From NCBI GenBank assembly GCA_963774895.1, contig CAVZGN010000002.1, forward strand, positions 186,001 to 250,000: 64,000 bases of DNA. The letters are read 5' to 3'. The stretch is from REEB76 sp963774895 (GTDB lineage Bacteria > Pseudomonadota > Gammaproteobacteria > Natronospirales > REEB76). Under the pieces are notes generated by a model. The model saw only the letters and a program-made list of their open reading frames with translations, did no database searches and had not been told where the DNA came from. Below, one piece after another: positions 43,665 to 51,834 of the stretch. Every line of letters starts with the position of its first letter. The stretch's first letter is position 1. Made by a program: the position numbers and the translations under genes.

Positions 43665-44017
43665 TGTTTTATTAATTCCTGCCAATGCCACTTAAGGCTG
43701 TGACGTATCAAGTTGTTATCCGCCGAAGCTGCTGGTTGCTTGGCTTGAATTACAATGTCCACTGCCGGGAGGCTGGCGCGGTGATTTCGGAAGCTCTCGC
43801 GTATTTGGCGTTTGATTCGATTGCGCGCGCTGGCATTGGGTACCACCTTGCGTGCCACGTTGATACCCAAGCGTGCCATACCCTGGCCCGGACTCACATA
43901 CACACGGAAGCAGGAATCTGTGCTACGAGCCCCGATGCGAAAGGCGCGGTTGAATTCTGCTAGGGTACGCAGCCGCGCTGCCGGGGGGAACCCGTTTCTG
44001 GTCGGGCTTAAGGGCAG
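43649..44017 (-). CDS. rnpA: Ribonuclease P protein component RnpA
   Basis: The protein subunit of RNase P, which matures tRNA 5' ends. The RNA-binding signature is NVARKVVPNASARNRIKRQIRESFR and the central cleft reads RTLAEFNRAFRIGARS with FRVYVSPGQG. The frame is open from 44032, with a TAA at 44033-44035. No ATG, GTG or TTG occurs before residue Val at 43903, which is too far inside the fold. CTG 44017 is the first plausible start and gives 122 residues, the normal length. It overlaps the rpmH end by ten bases. Confidence 0.88.
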   Translation of the reverse strand: MPLSPTRNGFPPAARLRTLAEFNRAFRIGARSTDSCFRVYVSPGQGMARLGINVARKVVPNASARNRIKRQIRESFRNHRASLPAVDIVIQAKQPAASADNNLIRHSLKWHWQELIKQCAAS

Positions 44018-44142
44018 AGACTCGCCCGGCCTTTAGCGCGGCGGGCGCTCAATACCTGGCGTCCACGTTTAGTTGCCATACGTGCACGAAAGCCGTGGGT
44101 GCGCTTCCGGCGAATGATGCTGGGCTGATAAGTTCTTTTCAT
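44008..44142 (-). CDS. rpmH: Ribosomal protein L34
   Basis: 44-residue ribosomal protein L34: MKRTYQPSIIRRKRTHGF, then RARMATKRGRQVLSARRAKG, ending LCP. Highly basic, as expected of a 50S protein. It starts at ATG 44142 (minus strand) and shares its last ten bases with the presumed rnpA start. It is the first gene of rpmH-rnpA-yidD-yidC and is divergent from dnaA, which is the classic origin layout. It is too short for typical ORF cut-offs. Confidence 0.97.
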   Translation of the reverse strand: MKRTYQPSIIRRKRTHGFRARMATKRGRQVLSARRAKGRASLCP

Positions 44143-44375
44143 GCTGCTGACCGCTAGAATGCACCGTGTTCAGAGGCGCGTGGGCAAAAGGGCGATATTA
44201 GACGTGTGCCTTGGTCTGCTGTCAATATGCGAACACCCGTTTGCATAAATCCAGTCCTGAGTCCTGTGGATAACCCCATTGAACCGGTATAGACTCCCTG
44301 ACTCCTTCTCGCAGCGCCGTTTAAGCACTGCCGAGCAGAAATGAATCAATCGAATTGAACCGCCGGGGGTCTTAC
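44143..44375. other. rpmH-dnaA intergenic region with a DnaA box
   Basis: 233 bases between divergent rpmH and dnaA. It contains one perfect DnaA box at 44265-44273 and promoters for both directions. It could be part of the origin or the autoregulatory region of dnaA. Confidence 0.5.
44265..44273 (-). promoter_or_regulatory. Perfect DnaA box upstream of dnaA
   Basis: TGTGGATAA is the exact inverse complement of the consensus DnaA box TTATCCACA. It lies about 100 bases before dnaA, where it could serve dnaA autoregulation. Confidence 0.75.
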
Positions 44376-45695
44376 ATGGCATCGCTGTGGACGCGGTGTG
44401 TGGATCATTTGGAGCATGAGCTCACGGAGCAAGAGCTCAACACCTGGATCCGGCCACTACACGCTCAGGAAGACAATCACACGCTACGCTTGCTAGCGCC
44501 CAACCGCTTTGTCATGGATTGGGTCAAAGACCGCTTCCTGCCGCGGATCTCCAAGCTCGCGCGGGAGTTAGCTGAGGATCGGGACCGTCGGGTGTCGCTG
44601 GAAGTCGGGACCGCACAGGAATCGCCTATTCACAGCCCGGCTGCCCCAAGTAGCGCAAATGGTGTACCCACACCAGGTGCCGGTATCAATCCCCTGTATA
44701 CCTTCGAGACATTTGTCGAAGGTAAATCTAACCAGTTCGCACTGGCTGCGGCCCGCCAAGTCGCAGAAAACCCTGGAAGAGCCTACAACCCGCTATTTAT
44801 CTACGGAGGCGTAGGCCTCGGCAAGACCCATTTGATGCAGAGCATCGGCCACTTGATCCAACTACGTAATCCACAGTCCCGGATAGCCTATGTCCATTCA
44901 GAGCGTTTCGTAAATGAGATGGTACGGGCTCTGCAACACAACACCATCAACGAATTTAAACGTCAGTATCGCACCCTGGATGCGCTGCTCATCGATGACA
45001 TCCAGTTCTTCGTGGGCAAGGAACGTTCCCAGGAAGAGTTTTTCCATACCTTCAACGCATTACTTGAGGGCCAACAACAGGTAATACTGACTTGCGATCG
45101 CTATCCCAAAGAAGTCGAAGGCCTGGAAGAACGGCTTAAATCAAGGTTCGGCTGGGGTTTGACCGTACCTATTGAACCACCGGAGCTGGAAACTCGGGTG
45201 GCCATTTTGATGAAAAAAGCCATTCTAGAGAATGTTGCTTTGCCGGACGAAGTGGCGTTTTTCATCGCCCAGCGTGTCAGTTCCAACATCCGGGAATTGG
45301 AAGGCGCACTTCGCCGTGTGGCAGCCAATGCTCAATTCACCGGCCAATCTGTCAGCTTAGAAAACACCCAGGAATGGCTTAAGGATATTCTTGCCCGCCA
45401 AGATCGTTTAGTCACTTTGGACAACATCCAGAAGACAGTATCTGATTACTTTCATGTGCGCGTTAGTGACATGCTTTCCAAAAAGCGCAGTCGTTCCATA
45501 GCTAGGCCCCGGCAGGTCGCCATGAGTCTAGCCAAGGGCCTAACGAACCACAGCTTGCCGGAAATTGGCGATGCATTTGGCGGACGCGACCATACAACAG
45601 TTCTTCATGCCTGCCGCAAGGTACAGGAGTTACGAGGTATAGACCCTAGATTTGATGAAGATTATCAGACCTTGATCAGAACGCTTTCGGGTTGA
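44376..45695 (+). CDS. dnaA: Chromosomal replication initiator DnaA
   Basis: 439-residue initiator. Domain I (1-80) opens LWTRCVDHLEHELTEQELNTWIRPL; a linker is followed by the AAA+ domain with Walker A GGVGLGKTHLMQ and Walker B LLIDDIQFF. Domain IV at the C-terminus carries the DnaA-box reader HSLPEIGDAFGGRDHTTVLHAC. ATG 44376 is chosen over a TTG at 44355 because GGGGG lies six bases upstream. It is first of dnaA-dnaN-recF-gyrB. Domain II is short. Confidence 0.98.
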   Translation: MASLWTRCVDHLEHELTEQELNTWIRPLHAQEDNHTLRLLAPNRFVMDWVKDRFLPRISKLARELAEDRDRRVSLEVGTAQESPIHSPAAPSSANGVPTPGAGINPLYTFETFVEGKSNQFALAAARQVAENPGRAYNPLFIYGGVGLGKTHLMQSIGHLIQLRNPQSRIAYVHSERFVNEMVRALQHNTINEFKRQYRTLDALLIDDIQFFVGKERSQEEFFHTFNALLEGQQQVILTCDRYPKEVEGLEERLKSRFGWGLTVPIEPPELETRVAILMKKAILENVALPDEVAFFIAQRVSSNIRELEGALRRVAANAQFTGQSVSLENTQEWLKDILARQDRLVTLDNIQKTVSDYFHVRVSDMLSKKRSRSIARPRQVAMSLAKGLTNHSLPEIGDAFGGRDHTTVLHACRKVQELRGIDPRFDEDYQTLIRTLSG

Positions 45696-45917
45696 GAATC
45701 TGTGCATAAACTGTGGACCAATAACCCATCTTCAGCTACCCACATTTCATCAACAACCTGTTTATACTTTACCAGACCAATACTCAACACCTTAATATTC
45801 ATATAACATATTGAAATATATAAATAATTTTGCATTATAAACAATCTTGCAACGGTTAATTATTATTACTAAAAGTTCAAAATTATCTATATTTAAAATT
45901 AATTGGTAGGTGGATAA
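45696..45917. other. Probable oriC between dnaA and dnaN
   Basis: 222 bases, strongly AT-rich from about 45770 to 45905, unlike the flanking genes, which fits a DNA unwinding element. DnaA-box-like sequences flank it: TGTGCATAA (45701-45709) and TGTGGACCA (45712-45720) on the dnaA side, and GGTGGATAA (45909-45917) at the dnaN ribosome binding site. This is the usual gammaproteobacterial origin location. The boxes are imperfect, so the call rests on position and composition. Confidence 0.6.
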
Positions 45918-47018
45918 ATGAAATTCGAGACTCTTAGGGACACTCTCCTCGCACCTGTGCAAGCAGTTGTTAGCGTTGTTGAAAGAAGGCAGACCATGCC
46001 AATACTTGCCAACCTACTGCTTTCAGTTGGGGATACCGGACTGGCGGTAACGGCAACAGACATGGAAGTTGAACTGGTATCCGACATTGCTGTAGAGATA
46101 CAGGAAAAAGGTGAAATTACCGTTCCAGCACGTAAGTTGCTGGATATCTGCCGGGCATTACCCGAGGGTGCGAAACTGTCCGTCTATCTAGATAAGGGCA
46201 AACTTTGTTTACGTTCAGGACATAGCCGCTTTAGTTTAGCCACCCTACCTGCGGCTGACTTTCCGTCTGTTGATGATATCCACGTACAGAGTGGTTACGC
46301 CATCAGTCAAAAACAATTGCGGGAGCTCATCACCAGGACGGCTTTTTCCATGGCCCAGCAGGATGTCCGCTATTACTTAAATGGTTTATTACTGGAGACT
46401 GGTGAAAACCGCTTGCGGGCTGTGGCTACAGATGGGCACAGACTAGCATTATGTGATTTACAAACGGGCGTAGCTGAGGGGCCGGTGCGGCAGGTAATTG
46501 TGCCCCGCAAAGGCATTCTCGAGTTACAAAGGCTATTGGGAGAAAGTGACACTCAAGTCCAGATAGAATTAGGCACTAATCACCTACGTGTCACATTGCC
46601 GGGACTTCGGTTCACTTCGAAGCTCATCGATGGACGGTTTCCAGAGTATGAGCGTGTGATTCCGAAAGGCGGTGATAAGGTATTTACGGCCGATCGAAAG
46701 TGTTTGCGGGAGACTTTGAATCGGGCTGCTATTCTTTCAAATGAGAAATACCGCGGTGTGCGGCTACAGTTAACTCCAAAGCACCTGAAAGTCTTGGCGC
46801 ACAATCCTGAGCAAGAAGAAGCGGAGGATGAGCTGGAGGTAGAGTATCAGGGTGCCGAACTGGAGATCGGTTTTAATGTGACCTATCTTCTCGATGCCTT
46901 AACTGCATTGGAAAGCGAACAAGCACATATCACTCTGACCGATGCGAACAGTAGCTGTTTGATCCGTGCGCCAGAAAACGAAACGTGCCGATATGTCGTT
47001 ATGCCTATGCGTCTCTGA
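45918..47018 (+). CDS. dnaN: DNA polymerase III beta sliding clamp
   Basis: 366-residue beta clamp, the processivity ring for DNA polymerase III. Three similar domains of about 120 residues are visible, starting MKFETLRDTLLAPVQAVVSVVERRQTMPILANLLL. The C-terminal RYVVMPMRL is the conserved end, forming part of the protein-binding pocket. Length equals E. coli (366). ATG 45918 is preceded by GGTGG. recF begins 12 bases later, so dnaA-dnaN-recF-gyrB reads as one unit. Confidence 0.98.
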   Translation: MKFETLRDTLLAPVQAVVSVVERRQTMPILANLLLSVGDTGLAVTATDMEVELVSDIAVEIQEKGEITVPARKLLDICRALPEGAKLSVYLDKGKLCLRSGHSRFSLATLPAADFPSVDDIHVQSGYAISQKQLRELITRTAFSMAQQDVRYYLNGLLLETGENRLRAVATDGHRLALCDLQTGVAEGPVRQVIVPRKGILELQRLLGESDTQVQIELGTNHLRVTLPGLRFTSKLIDGRFPEYERVIPKGGDKVFTADRKCLRETLNRAAILSNEKYRGVRLQLTPKHLKVLAHNPEQEEAEDELEVEYQGAELEIGFNVTYLLDALTALESEQAHITLTDANSSCLIRAPENETCRYVVMPMRL

Positions 47019-47030
47019 CCAGCGGTCATT

Positions 47031-48101
47031 ATGGGATTATCGATTATTTCGCTGCGGAATTTTCGTTGTTTTACCTCCGCCGAACTTGAATTTGACCCCT
47101 ACCTGAATTTTATTTATGGAGAAAATGCAGCAGGCAAGACTAGCCTGATCGAGAGCATTTTTCTCCTAGGCCGGGGACGTTCCTTCAAGACGGCGAACCT
47201 TGGGTCAGCTGTATACCCTGGTACAAATGGTTTTCAGATAAACGGACAAGTCACCAATTTATCCACACCACTACGTATCGTGTGGGGACAAGATGGGAAT
47301 CAATTACAGACAACCCTTGGTGGGAAGGCGTTGGTAACCTTGGCCCAATTATCGGAGAACTTGCCGGTTCAACTCATCGATAGTCAGGCGCATCAACTTA
47401 TACGGGGTGGGCCACGTTGCCGCCGTCAATTTTTGGATTGGGGAGTGTTTCACGTGGAACCCATCTTTTTCCCTACTTGGCGACGATTCCAAAGAGCCTT
47501 GCGGCAGCGCAATACCTTGTTACGCGGCGGTAAATCCAAACGGGAAGTTGAGAGCTGGGATGGAGAGTTGATTTTTCAGGGTGAGACTTTAGACCATTTA
47601 CGACGTCAATATTTGGCGAATCTGATGCCAACCGCGAAGTCTTGGGCTGGACAAGTATTAGGTGGACCCGATATTAGCTTGGAGTACCGTTCCGGGTGGC
47701 CTGAAAGTATGGGTTTATCGCAGGCACTGCAGTCTGCTTTAGATAGGGATCTAAACTCGGGCACGACTCAGTTTGGACCACATAGGGCAGAAATGCTGAT
47801 AAAAGTCGATGGCAAAGCTGCTCAGGAGTGGGTTTCCAGCGGTCAGGAAAAAGTTTTGGCCGGATCTCTGTTATTAGCTCAAGCGGCTCTTTACCGTATC
47901 TTGACAGGTCGTTCTTGTACATTATTGCTGGATGATTTGGCCGCTGAACTCGACCCTCAGCACCTGACCAGGTTTCTAGAATGTATCGATGAAACCCGTG
48001 CCCAGACACATATCACTGCAATAGCAGCATCGCCTTTGATTAAGGCTCGCGCGTCTAAGTTGTTCCACGTGAAACGAGGAAAGATTGACTCGATGGTATA
48101 A
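47031..48101 (+). CDS. recF: DNA replication and repair protein RecF
   Basis: 356-residue SMC-like ATPase that loads RecA at gaps. Walker A is YGENAAGKTSLIESIF, the signature motif is VSSGQEKVLAGSLLLAQ, and Walker B is LLLDDLAAELD. The start ISLRNFRCFTSAELEF is the family opening. It follows dnaN by 12 bases. ATG 47031 has no strong ribosome binding site, which fits coupling to dnaN. Length is normal (357). Confidence 0.97.
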   Translation: MGLSIISLRNFRCFTSAELEFDPYLNFIYGENAAGKTSLIESIFLLGRGRSFKTANLGSAVYPGTNGFQINGQVTNLSTPLRIVWGQDGNQLQTTLGGKALVTLAQLSENLPVQLIDSQAHQLIRGGPRCRRQFLDWGVFHVEPIFFPTWRRFQRALRQRNTLLRGGKSKREVESWDGELIFQGETLDHLRRQYLANLMPTAKSWAGQVLGGPDISLEYRSGWPESMGLSQALQSALDRDLNSGTTQFGPHRAEMLIKVDGKAAQEWVSSGQEKVLAGSLLLAQAALYRILTGRSCTLLLDDLAAELDPQHLTRFLECIDETRAQTHITAIAASPLIKARASKLFHVKRGKIDSMV

Positions 48102-48128
48102 TACTCAGTGCTTCCGGAACTCCCCATC

Positions 48129-50546
48129 ATGCCTGAGAATAAACGCTACGATTCCAGCAATATCAAGGTGTTAAAGGGCCTCGACGCGGTCCGTAAACGG
48201 CCCGGTATGTATATCGGAGATACCGATGATGGTACGGGGCTGCACCACATGGTTTTCGAAGTGGTAGATAATTCTATCGATGAAGCTCTCGCAGGCTATT
48301 GCACAGAAATTTCCGTTACAATTCATGAGGATGAATCTGTCACGGTCATAGATAACGGCCGTGGTATCCCCGTAGATTTACATAAAGAAGAGGGACGTTC
48401 AGCCGCCGAGGTCATTATGACGGTGCTGCACGCCGGCGCTAAGTTCGACGATAACTCCTACAAGGTAGCCGGCGGGTTACACGGAGTTGGGGTATCCGTG
48501 GTCAACGCCCTATCCGAGCACTTACACCTACTCATAAAACGCGATGGGAAGTTATACGAACAAGAGTATCGCTATGGCGATCCCGTCTATCCACTCAAAG
48601 CGGTCGGCGAGGCCCAAGGCACCGGTACTGAGATCCGATTCAAACCCAGCGCCAAGACTTTTACCCATATCCAGTTCAATTACGAAACCTTGGCCAGACG
48701 TCTGCAGGAGCTGTCGTTCCTGAATTCTGGTGTGCGTATCCTACTTAATGACCAACGCACCGATAAGCACGATGTCTTCCAATACGAGGGTGGTATTAAA
48801 GCTTTCGTACAGCATCTGAACCGTAATAAGACTGCGCTGCACCCGACGGTTTTCCATTTTCTCACGGAACGTGAACGCATCACCGTCGAGATTGCATTGC
48901 AATGGAATGATTCTTATCAGGAAACGGTTTATTGCTTTACCAACAACATCCCACAGCGGGACGGTGGCACGCATCTGGCGGGTTTCCGTGCAGCGCTTAC
49001 GCGCACAGTAAATAATTACATCGAGAAAGAAGCACGCCTGAAAAAGGAAAAGATCCCTTTGACTGGTGACGACGCACGAGAAGGTTTAACCGCCATTGTT
49101 TCAGTGAAATTACCCGATCCGAAATTTTCCTCACAGACGAAAGATAAGTTGGTGTCATCGGAAGTGAAGGGGTTAGTGGAATCTGTAATGGCGGAAAAAT
49201 GCGAAGAATTTCTGCTGGAAAAACCCACGGAAGCCAAGATAATCATCGGCAAAGTCATCGATGCAGCGCGCGCACGTGAGGCAGCGCGTAAGGCTCGCGA
49301 AATGACACGTCGTAAGGGCGCATTGGATGTGGCAGGCCTGCCTGGAAAACTGGCCGATTGTCAGGAGCGTGATCCGGCACTTTCTGAATTGTTTCTGGTG
49401 GAAGGTGATTCAGCCGGTGGATCCGCCAAGCAAGGTCGTGATCGCAAATATCAGGCGATCCTGCCACTCAAAGGCAAGATCCTGAATGTTGAAAAGGCAC
49501 GCTTCGACAAGATGTTGTCATCCGTGGAGGTAGGCACGCTCATCACGGCGCTCGGCTGTGGGATTGGTGCCGAAGAATTCAATATCGAAACCCTGCGTTA
49601 TCACCGCATCATCATCATGACTGACGCCGATGTGGATGGATCGCATATCCGGACACTGTTGCTGACATTTTTTTACCGGCAGATGCCCGAACTGATCGCC
49701 CGTGGCCACATATATATTGCCCAACCGCCGCTATACAAAGTCAAGCGCGGCAAACAGGAGCAGTATGTAAAAGATGACGCGGAATTGAGCGCGCTATTAT
49801 TGCGCTCTGCGACTGAGAACACAAAGCTCTATATCAAAGCCAAGGCTGCTGCCATGAACAGTACTTCATTGGAAACGCTGGCGGCGCGCTACATGGAAAT
49901 TATGGCCATGACTCGACGCTGGGCGCGGCGCTATGATGAACGTGTATTGGAAAAATTGCTGTATGTCCCTGCGGTCACCACGGATAAGTTCACTGATTCG
50001 AAGTGGCTCAATACTTGGAGCAAGATACTTGAAGAACGTTTGAATGCCGACGATGGCAGCGGTACACGTTACCAAGTGGCACTGCATAAGGATGCCAGCC
50101 GCGAAGTTCCGAGTATCAAGATCACGCGTACGCATCATGGGCTGTCAACCGACAAGCTCATCCACCGCGAATTTTTTGCTTCCGGTGAGTACAAGAGTAT
50201 CGCTGCACTGGCACAACAACTGGACAGTCTGATCGGCGAAGGCGCCTATGTAAGCCGTGGGGATCACCGCCAGGAAGTCACCAGCTTCAAGGAAGTCATG
50301 AACTGGCTTATTGAAGAAGCCAAACATGGCCAAGCCATCCAGCGCTACAAAGGCCTGGGTGAAATGAACCCTGAGCAGCTGTGGGAAACCACCATGAATA
50401 TGCAGACGCGGCGGTTGCTCAAGGTGCGAATCGAGGATGCGCGCAGTGCCGATGATGTATTTGCAACCCTCATGGGTGATGCGGTGGAACCACGGCGCGA
50501 ATTTATCGAGAAGAATGCCCTGGAAGTAGCGAATCTTGATGTCTAG
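48129..50546 (+). CDS. gyrB: DNA gyrase subunit B
   Basis: 805-residue ATPase subunit of DNA gyrase. The GHKL ATP site shows EVVDNSIDEALAGYC, DNGRGIPVD and GGLHGVGVSVVNALS. The TOPRIM domain has EGDSAGGSAKQGRDRKYQAILPLKGKI in outline and DADVDGSHIRTLLLTF for the Mg2+ acids. The gammaproteobacterial insertion is present near the C-terminal third. ATG 48129 is preferred over GTG 48108. The stop overlaps the convergent plsC stop by four bases. Confidence 0.98.
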   Translation: MPENKRYDSSNIKVLKGLDAVRKRPGMYIGDTDDGTGLHHMVFEVVDNSIDEALAGYCTEISVTIHEDESVTVIDNGRGIPVDLHKEEGRSAAEVIMTVLHAGAKFDDNSYKVAGGLHGVGVSVVNALSEHLHLLIKRDGKLYEQEYRYGDPVYPLKAVGEAQGTGTEIRFKPSAKTFTHIQFNYETLARRLQELSFLNSGVRILLNDQRTDKHDVFQYEGGIKAFVQHLNRNKTALHPTVFHFLTERERITVEIALQWNDSYQETVYCFTNNIPQRDGGTHLAGFRAALTRTVNNYIEKEARLKKEKIPLTGDDAREGLTAIVSVKLPDPKFSSQTKDKLVSSEVKGLVESVMAEKCEEFLLEKPTEAKIIIGKVIDAARAREAARKAREMTRRKGALDVAGLPGKLADCQERDPALSELFLVEGDSAGGSAKQGRDRKYQAILPLKGKILNVEKARFDKMLSSVEVGTLITALGCGIGAEEFNIETLRYHRIIIMTDADVDGSHIRTLLLTFFYRQMPELIARGHIYIAQPPLYKVKRGKQEQYVKDDAELSALLLRSATENTKLYIKAKAAAMNSTSLETLAARYMEIMAMTRRWARRYDERVLEKLLYVPAVTTDKFTDSKWLNTWSKILEERLNADDGSGTRYQVALHKDASREVPSIKITRTHHGLSTDKLIHREFFASGEYKSIAALAQQLDSLIGEGAYVSRGDHRQEVTSFKEVMNWLIEEAKHGQAIQRYKGLGEMNPEQLWETTMNMQTRRLLKVRIEDARSADDVFATLMGDAVEPRREFIEKNALEVANLDV

Positions 50547-51292
50547 TCTCTTTTACGTTCCAGTTGAATTACGGTATAACCCGGGCTAATTTGCTGCATC
50601 TGTGCCTCGATCCATGTCTGGATTTCGATATTAACTTTTTCTGGTTTGCGCCCGTTGGTGTAAACCGGCATGCCGATACGTACCTGTACTGTGCCAGGGT
50701 ACTTCAGGAATGCGTTGCGCTTCCAGAAATCGCCGGCGTTGTGAGCTACCGGTACGATGGGTTTGCCGGTTATTTCCGCCAGTAGTGCCCCGGATAAGCC
50801 GTAGCGACGGGTGGTGCCAGGAGGCATGCGCGTACCTTCCGGGAAGATCATCACCCATAAACCGGCATCCAAGCGCTGTTGGCCCATTTCCAGGACCTGT
50901 TTTACTGCGGTATGCCCGGATTTACGATTTATGGCGATGGGTTCCAGCGCATAAATAGCCTGGCCTATCAACGGCAGCCAGAACAACTCATGTTTGATTA
51001 CCCAGCTCTGCGCCGGAAAAATCAACAGCTGCAACATAGTTTCCCAGGTGGACTGATGTTTCCAATAACTGATGGCATTTGCTTGGGGAATATTCTCGAG
51101 ACCCTGGATTTGGTAATTCAATCTACAGATATGTCTCAGCACGAAGAACTGCCAAATGACCCATTGGCGAGCAATCCAGTGCCCTAAGTGTTTTCCAGAT
51201 GGAAAAGGTGCGACCAGGGCCACTGGGATGCTGAGTAAAATGGCTGTCGTACCCATAAACAGGTTGTACAGCAATGAACGTAGGAAAATCAC
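50543..51292 (-). CDS. 1-acyl-sn-glycerol-3-phosphate acyltransferase (PlsC/LptA-like)
   Basis: 249-residue membrane acyltransferase that makes phosphatidic acid. The catalytic motif is KHQSTWET, where the usual H(x)4D acid is replaced by Glu, and the substrate motif is FPEGTRMPPG. N-terminal and central hydrophobic stretches anchor it in the membrane. It overlaps gmhB by four bases (ATGA), and the order gyrB-plsC-gmhB-glyS-glyQ is as in Pseudomonas. It may help phospholipid or Lipid A remodelling. Confidence 0.9.
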   Translation of the reverse strand: MIFLRSLLYNLFMGTTAILLSIPVALVAPFPSGKHLGHWIARQWVIWQFFVLRHICRLNYQIQGLENIPQANAISYWKHQSTWETMLQLLIFPAQSWVIKHELFWLPLIGQAIYALEPIAINRKSGHTAVKQVLEMGQQRLDAGLWVMIFPEGTRMPPGTTRRYGLSGALLAEITGKPIVPVAHNAGDFWKRNAFLKYPGTVQVRIGMPVYTNGRKPEKVNIEIQTWIEAQMQQISPGYTVIQLERKRD

Positions 51293-51834
51293 GCTTCTAA
51301 TTCCTTGATCAGTTGTCTGGCAACGGCCGCGAGGTCCGGGTAGCCCTCGATATTCTCACTAGAATCAAGCGACTGTAGCGTCTGTTCGCCGTTTCCGGTG
51401 CGTACCAGGATGGCGCGCGCGCCTACAGCGCGGGCCGCCTCGAGGTCGCGCAGACTGTCACCGATAGTAGGGATACCCCTCAACGAAACGCCGAATTGTT
51501 TCTCAATCTGCCGAAGCAATCCAGGCTTCGGCTTTCGGCAATCGCAGTGATCACCTGGAGCATGCGGGCAGTAGAAGATGCCCGCCAGCTTGCCACCGGC
51601 TGCTTCAACAGCCGCCATCATCTTACTGTTGATGGCTTCCAGATCAGGAAGCTTGATTAATTCCCGTCCTACACCCGACTGGTTGGATGCAACTACCAGG
51701 GTAAAGCCAACCTGATGCAGGCGAGCGATAGCATCGAGACTACCGGGTATGGGCATCCATTCATCGGGTATTTTGATATAAGCGTCGGAGTCGTAATTGA
51801 TGACGCCATCGCGGTCGAGGATGACCAGGTTCAT
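51289..51834 (-). CDS. gmhB: D-glycero-beta-D-manno-heptose-1,7-bisphosphate 7-phosphatase GmhB
   Basis: 181-residue HAD-family phosphatase acting in ADP-heptose synthesis for the lipopolysaccharide core. The nucleophile motif is LDRDGVINYDS (first Asp). The zinc-binding cluster reads CPHAPGDHCDCRKPKPG, specific to GmhB, and GDSLRDLEAA supplies the motif III/IV acids. It starts at ATG 51834, overlapping the glyS stop by four bases. Length is normal (about 190). Confidence 0.95.
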   Translation of the reverse strand: MNLVILDRDGVINYDSDAYIKIPDEWMPIPGSLDAIARLHQVGFTLVVASNQSGVGRELIKLPDLEAINSKMMAAVEAAGGKLAGIFYCPHAPGDHCDCRKPKPGLLRQIEKQFGVSLRGIPTIGDSLRDLEAARAVGARAILVRTGNGEQTLQSLDSSENIEGYPDLAAVARQLIKELEA

